Position numbers and translations under genes: made by a program
Shown: piece by piece, positions 8,653-10,532 of the stretch
Layout: each line of letters opens with the position of its first letter
Position numbering within the stretch: the first letter of the stretch is position 1
From: Crocinitomicaceae bacterium
GTDB lineage: Bacteria; Bacteroidota; Bacteroidia; Flavobacteriales_D; Crocinitomicaceae
Length of the DNA stretch: 10,532 bases
Direction of reading: 5' to 3'
NCBI GenBank assembly: GCA_013215515.1
Contig: JABSPC010000522.1
Span: 1-10,532, forward strand
Notes under the pieces: generated by a model
Seen by the model: only the letters and a program-made list of their open reading frames with translations
Told to the model about the DNA's origin: nothing
Databases searched by the model: none

Positions 8653-8970
8653 TTATAACCCTATCACATGTTTGATCTCCACTTCAGTAATCTTACGGCG
8701 CTTGCCCTCTTTGTTGAGGTATGTCCGGTTGACAAGTCTTCCGTGGATAGCTAGTTGTTTGCCTTTTTCAGCGTGGTTCTCGATGAACTTTGCAATGTTT
8801 CCCCAAGCAAAAACGCGGTGCCATTCTACTTTGGCTTCCTTGTCTTTCATTGTGTACTTGTTTGTCGCAAGTTTGAAACGGGCGATTTTGTTTCCGTTGT
8901 CGAAGTTGGTGATTTCAGGATTTGATCCTAGGTTTCCGATTAGTGTAACGTGATTTTTTAAGGTTTGCAT
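8653..8970 (-). CDS. ssb: Short single-stranded DNA-binding protein (SSB paralog 1), no acidic tail
   Basis: 105 residues forming one OB fold: HVTLIGNLGSNPEI (7-20), GNKIARFKLATN (26-37), EWHRVFAWGN (49-58) with the stacking Trp residues, KGKQLAIHGRLVNRTY (69-84), and a final strand RRKITEVEI (91-99). It stops directly after the fold at HVIGL. It lacks the Gly/Pro/Gln linker and the acidic Asp-Asp-hydrophobic C-terminal tip by which replication SSBs recruit RecO, RecQ, PriA and others. It can plausibly bind ssDNA as an oligomer but not recruit that interactome. It is the last of three same-strand paralogs and faces the CotH-like gene across a hairpin. It is unlikely to be the housekeeping SSB; a recombination, uptake or mobile-element role is inference. 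Confidence 0.88.
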   Translation of the reverse strand: MQTLKNHVTLIGNLGSNPEITNFDNGNKIARFKLATNKYTMKDKEAKVEWHRVFAWGNIAKFIENHAEKGKQLAIHGRLVNRTYLNKEGKRRKITEVEIKHVIGL

Positions 8971-8991
8971 ATTGTAGGTTTTTTAAGGTTT
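8954..8991 (-). repeat. 13-bp direct repeat spanning the SSB1 start region
   Basis: On the minus strand AAACCTTAAAAAA occurs in the leader (8979-8991) and again across codons 2-6 of SSB1 (8954-8966), 25 bp apart. The A-rich copies flank the start codon and could act as a translation-initiation or regulatory site. No protein is known for it. Confidence 0.5.
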
Positions 8992-9254
8992 ATGTGCTGT
9001 GTATTCTCTTGGTGTTGTATTTTCTTGCTGTGTTTGGTTTTTACCACAAGGACACAAAGGCACAAAGGCACAAAGGCACTATTAAAATATTAGATTTTGG
9101 ACACAAACGATCTTCGATCTTTATGCTGTGTTTATGTTTTAACCGCAACTCTTTCGCCGAAGCTTCAACGAAGGAGCAGAGTCGTAAGAGCAACATCGAA
9201 TCATCCAAAAGGCGTAGCCGATCCAATAATCTAAGAGCGCAGCGATCCAAATAT
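8971..9254. other. Repeat-rich intergenic region between SSB1 and SSB2, no gene
   Basis: 284 bp without a credible gene. It holds the CACAAAGG array, an imperfect 20-bp palindrome centred on GAAGCTTC (9153-9172), and two near copies of GCGYAGCSGATCCAA-type sequence (9212-9225 and 9237-9250). ORFs on both strands are compositionally repeat-derived. No T-tailed hairpin was seen, so SSB1 may be cotranscribed with the upstream paralogs or use a promoter here. Confidence 0.6.
9045..9076. repeat. CACAAAGG 8-bp tandem repeat, four units (dispersed-repeat type)
   Basis: One variant unit (CACAAGGA, 9045-9052) and three exact units (CACAAAGG) up to 9076, followed by CACT. Translated, it gives the HKDTKAQRHKG string that recurs in spurious ORFs of many Bacteroidota genomes, so this is an intergenic repeat family rather than a gene (the recurrence is from memory, not a search). 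Confidence 0.75.
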
Positions 9255-9566
9255 TTACATTATTATCAAATCGTTCACTTCAACTTCTGAGATGAATCTT
9301 TTCTCTCCGCCCTTTTGATAGAAACGTGTTGTGAGCTTTCCTTCAATGGCCATTTCCATTCCAACTGTTCCAAGTTCTTCCAGGACTTGTGTCCATCTGC
9401 CCCAAGCGGAGATTCTATGCCAGTGGCTTTTGTTTTTAGTGTTTCCTTCTTCGTCAAGGAACGTTTCTTTTGTTGACAATGTAAACTGTGCGACTTTTCT
9501 TCCGCTTGGTAGTATATAGAAGCGTGGTTCTGAGGTCAATTTTCCGATTAGGTTAACGTGATTCAT
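9255..9566 (-). CDS. ssb: Short single-stranded DNA-binding protein (SSB paralog 2)
   Basis: 103 residues from the ATG at 9566: NHVNLIGKLTSEPRF (2-16), GRKVAQFTLSTKE (22-34), HWHRISAWGRW (48-58), EMAIEGKLTTRFY (71-83), EKRFISEVEVND (88-99). This is a single OB fold that ends at LIIM without linker or acidic tip. The ATG was chosen because MNHVNLIGKL aligns with the starts of the two sister proteins. However, the frame stays open for another 50 codons to an ATG at 9716, which overlaps the upstream SSB stop by 11 bp and would give a 153-residue form. A T-tailed hairpin lies inside that extension, ending 19 bp before this start. Sequence is well diverged from both neighbours, so the duplication is old. 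Its role is probably auxiliary ssDNA binding; no partner is visible. Confidence 0.85.
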   Translation of the reverse strand: MNHVNLIGKLTSEPRFYILPSGRKVAQFTLSTKETFLDEEGNTKNKSHWHRISAWGRWTQVLEELGTVGMEMAIEGKLTTRFYQKGGEKRFISEVEVNDLIIM

Positions 9567-9585
9567 TTTGATGTGTTTAGTAGTG

Positions 9586-9626
9586 AAAAAAATGGAGCCG
9601 TGCGGCGGTTCTTCCGCAACGACTCC
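9586..9626 (-). terminator. Rho-independent terminator or attenuator just upstream of SSB2
   Basis: Read on the minus strand: GGAGTCGTTGCGG (9626-9614), loop AAGAACCG, CCGCACGGCTCC (9605-9594), then A and seven T (9592-9586). The stem has one mismatch and one bulge and is GC-rich, the classic intrinsic form. It would end SSB3 transcription. Only 19 bp remain before the SSB2 ATG, too few for a separate promoter and leader, so it may be a leaky attenuator controlling SSB2 rather than a plain operon end. Confidence 0.72.
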
Positions 9627-9705
9627 GTGGTTAGGTGTTTCGTCTAATGTTTTCAGGTGACTGTCTGAACAGCACGAGAAAATTTCGTTGAAAGCTTGTG
9701 ATAGG

Positions 9706-10056
9706 TTATTTTGCATCAGCGATCTTGGGTGAAACGATAAGAAACTCATTGACTTCAATGGAGCAGCCGTAGCGCTTTTCTCCTTTCTTCGTCTCATAGT
9801 TCTCGTTCACTAACTTCCCCTCTACGACAATCTCTTGCCCTTTCTTCAATACCTTGGACACATTCTCGGCTTTCTTCCCCCAAGCCTTGAGGGTATGCCA
9901 TTGTGTGATTTCTTTCCAAGTGCCATCCTTGCCTTTGTAACTCTCGTTCGTTGCAAGTGTAAATCGTGCAAATGCTACTCCCGATTCTAGGGTTACTAAT
10001 TCTGGCTCCGCTCCTAAGCGTCCAATCAAACTAACTTTGTTTCTTAATGCGTTCAT
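9706..10056 (-). CDS. ssb: Short single-stranded DNA-binding protein (SSB paralog 3)
   Basis: 116 residues from the ATG at 10056: RNKVSLIGRLGAEPEL (5-20), GVAFARFTLATNESY (26-40), TQWHTLKAWGKK (51-62), GQEIVVEGKLVNENY (73-87), GEKRYGCSIEVNEFLI (92-107), then a short SPKIADAK end. This is again an OB fold with the aromatic ssDNA-stacking positions but no acidic tip. An upstream in-frame ATG (10104) would add 16 basic residues; the shorter start is preferred because it aligns with the sister proteins and follows an A-rich leader (AAAACAC before the ATG). It is the promoter-proximal member of the cluster. Its stop lies within the 11-bp overlap (ATGCAAAATAA) with the possible long start of SSB2. 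It may be the first gene of an SSB operon. Confidence 0.87.
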   Translation of the reverse strand: MNALRNKVSLIGRLGAEPELVTLESGVAFARFTLATNESYKGKDGTWKEITQWHTLKAWGKKAENVSKVLKKGQEIVVEGKLVNENYETKKGEKRYGCSIEVNEFLIVSPKIADAK

Positions 10057-10060
10057 GTGT

Positions 10061-10087
10061 TTTGTTTTTGAACATAATTTGTTTTTG
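10061..10087 (-). repeat. CAAAAACAAA direct repeat in the SSB3 leader
   Basis: Two exact 10-bp copies on the minus strand (10087-10078 and 10070-10061) just before the SSB3 start. A-rich leaders commonly help initiation in this phylum; duplicated sites resemble the arrangement at SSB1, although the motif differs. Confidence 0.4.
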
Positions 10088-10380
10088 CGTCCTGTATCAA
10101 CCATTCATTGAGTTCGACACCACAAAGATTGGGAGCCATCCAAGCTTTATCCGGTTATTTGTCGTTTTCTGTCGAATGTCTTTCGTTTGTAAATGATTAG
10201 GATCGTTTAGAACATTTATGGCACGGAATCATAGAGATTTTAAAAGAAATACATATTGCGTGAATTAATTTGGAATAGTATATTGTGGGAGCAAAATATC
10301 AGTTGATATTATTCGCGTATTGCATTTAAATTAACGAAGTGCGACAAAACTTAAACTGCTTTAAAATGTTCGCATTAAAT
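10088..10380. other. Intergenic region between SSB3 and the transposase remnant
   Basis: About 290 bp, AT-rich, with no ORF supported. It should hold the SSB3 promoter on the minus strand; AATCTTTG (revcomp of 10124-10131) is one base from the -7 consensus TAnnTTTG but lacks a well-spaced TTG. A perfect 7-bp inverted repeat, AATATCA-GT-TGATATT, lies at 10295-10310 and could be an operator. Confidence 0.4.
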
Positions 10381-10386
10381 GAAGCT

Positions 10387-10408
10387 CCCCAAGGCAGAGC
10401 CATCGGGG
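10387..10408 (-). repeat. REP-like / IS200-type end hairpin with bulged T
   Basis: On the minus strand CCCCGA-T-GGC, loop TCT, GCCTTGGGG folds with C-G pairs, one G-T wobble and a single unpaired T. The same sequence pairs worse on the + strand (A opposite C), so the structure favours the transposase-coding strand. It begins 4 bp after the transposase stop codon. IS200/IS605 ends and RAYT-linked REPs are recognised as such single-stranded hairpins. Confidence 0.6.
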
Positions 10409-10412
10409 TATC

Positions 10413-10532
10413 TCAGAACAACTTAAGTTGTTCTTTATGTAAATTCTGATATTCTTTTTCCATTCCTTGGTTTTTCACATAAGCTCGTATCACTTCTTCA
10501 TTTGAATATTGACCAACCGTATTAGCGTAAAA
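10413..10532 (-). CDS. IS200/IS605-like Y1 transposase or RAYT, C-terminal end (cut by window edge)
   Basis: 39 codons plus TGA enter from the right edge. They include FYANTVGQYSNEEVIRAY and YVKNQG and end in KEQLKLF. The pattern (F/Y)-x-x-TVGxxx-xxx-I-xx-Y-hxxQ is the usual C-terminal signature of small HUH/Y1 transposases of the IS200/IS605 group, in which the YxxxQ helix carries or neighbours the catalytic Tyr. The body with the HUH motif lies outside the window, so intactness cannot be judged. The hairpin right after the stop supports an IS200/IS605 right end or a REP-associated transposase. These enzymes move single-stranded DNA, and domesticated RAYTs maintain REP repeats. Which of the two this is cannot be settled from the tail. 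Confidence 0.7.
   Translation of the reverse strand, partial: FYANTVGQYSNEEVIRAYVKNQGMEKEYQNLHKEQLKLF

Noticed and set aside
9045..9076. CRISPR-like array
   Set aside because: Units are 8 bp, adjacent and without spacers; a simple tandem repeat.
8994..9290. Plus-strand 98-codon ORF (and a minus-strand 69-codon ORF opposite it)
   Set aside because: Both are translations of the CACAAAGG repeat and neighbouring repeat material, and the plus-strand ORF also runs into SSB2; no protein-like composition.
9567..9797. Longest possible start of SSB2 (ATG at 9797, 180 residues)
   Set aside because: The first 27 residues lie inside the coding region of SSB3 on the same strand in another frame. Starts at 9566 or, less likely, 9716 are more credible.

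Overview
The window looks like chromosome of a low-GC member of the Bacteroidota, most likely Flavobacteriales. This rests on the gene families: paired RemB/Wzi-like outer-membrane barrels, a CarboxypepD_reg-like plus DUF5686 protein, and a CotH-type protein ending in a type IX secretion (Por_Secre_tail) sorting domain. Most starts also lack Shine-Dalgarno sequences and sit behind A-rich leaders instead. The species assignment is inference.

Layout, left to right. At 3-1439 and 1439-2941 (+) are two tandem outer-membrane beta-barrel paralogs joined by a TAATG stop/start overlap; the first is cut by the left edge. At 3031-4191 (+) is a periplasmic TPR protein whose frame is broken by one in-frame TGA inside a short GAAYT pentanucleotide array. 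It meets, tail to tail with a 7-bp overlap, a large DUF5686 outer-membrane protein at 4185-6734 (-). A 196-bp divergent intergenic region with a candidate sigma-ABfrM-type promoter leads to the secreted CotH-like protein at 6931-8562 (+). A strong hairpin follows at 8578-8618. Positions 8653-10056 (-) hold three different short, tail-less single-stranded DNA-binding protein (SSB) paralogs in one orientation. They are separated by a repeat-rich 284-bp gap and by a 139-bp gap containing an intrinsic terminator placed just before the middle gene. At the right edge is the C-terminal end of an IS200/IS605-like or RAYT Y1 transposase (10413-10532, -) with an imperfect REP-like hairpin just beyond its stop.

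How it fits together: the left two-thirds is cell-envelope and surface biology (export through Sec, outer-membrane barrels, T9SS cargo). The right third is a nucleic-acid-binding paralog cluster beside a REP/transposase element. The most notable points are the SSB cluster with its terminator inside a readable in-frame leader, the single repeat-borne stop in the TPR gene, and the transposase-linked hairpin with a bulged T.
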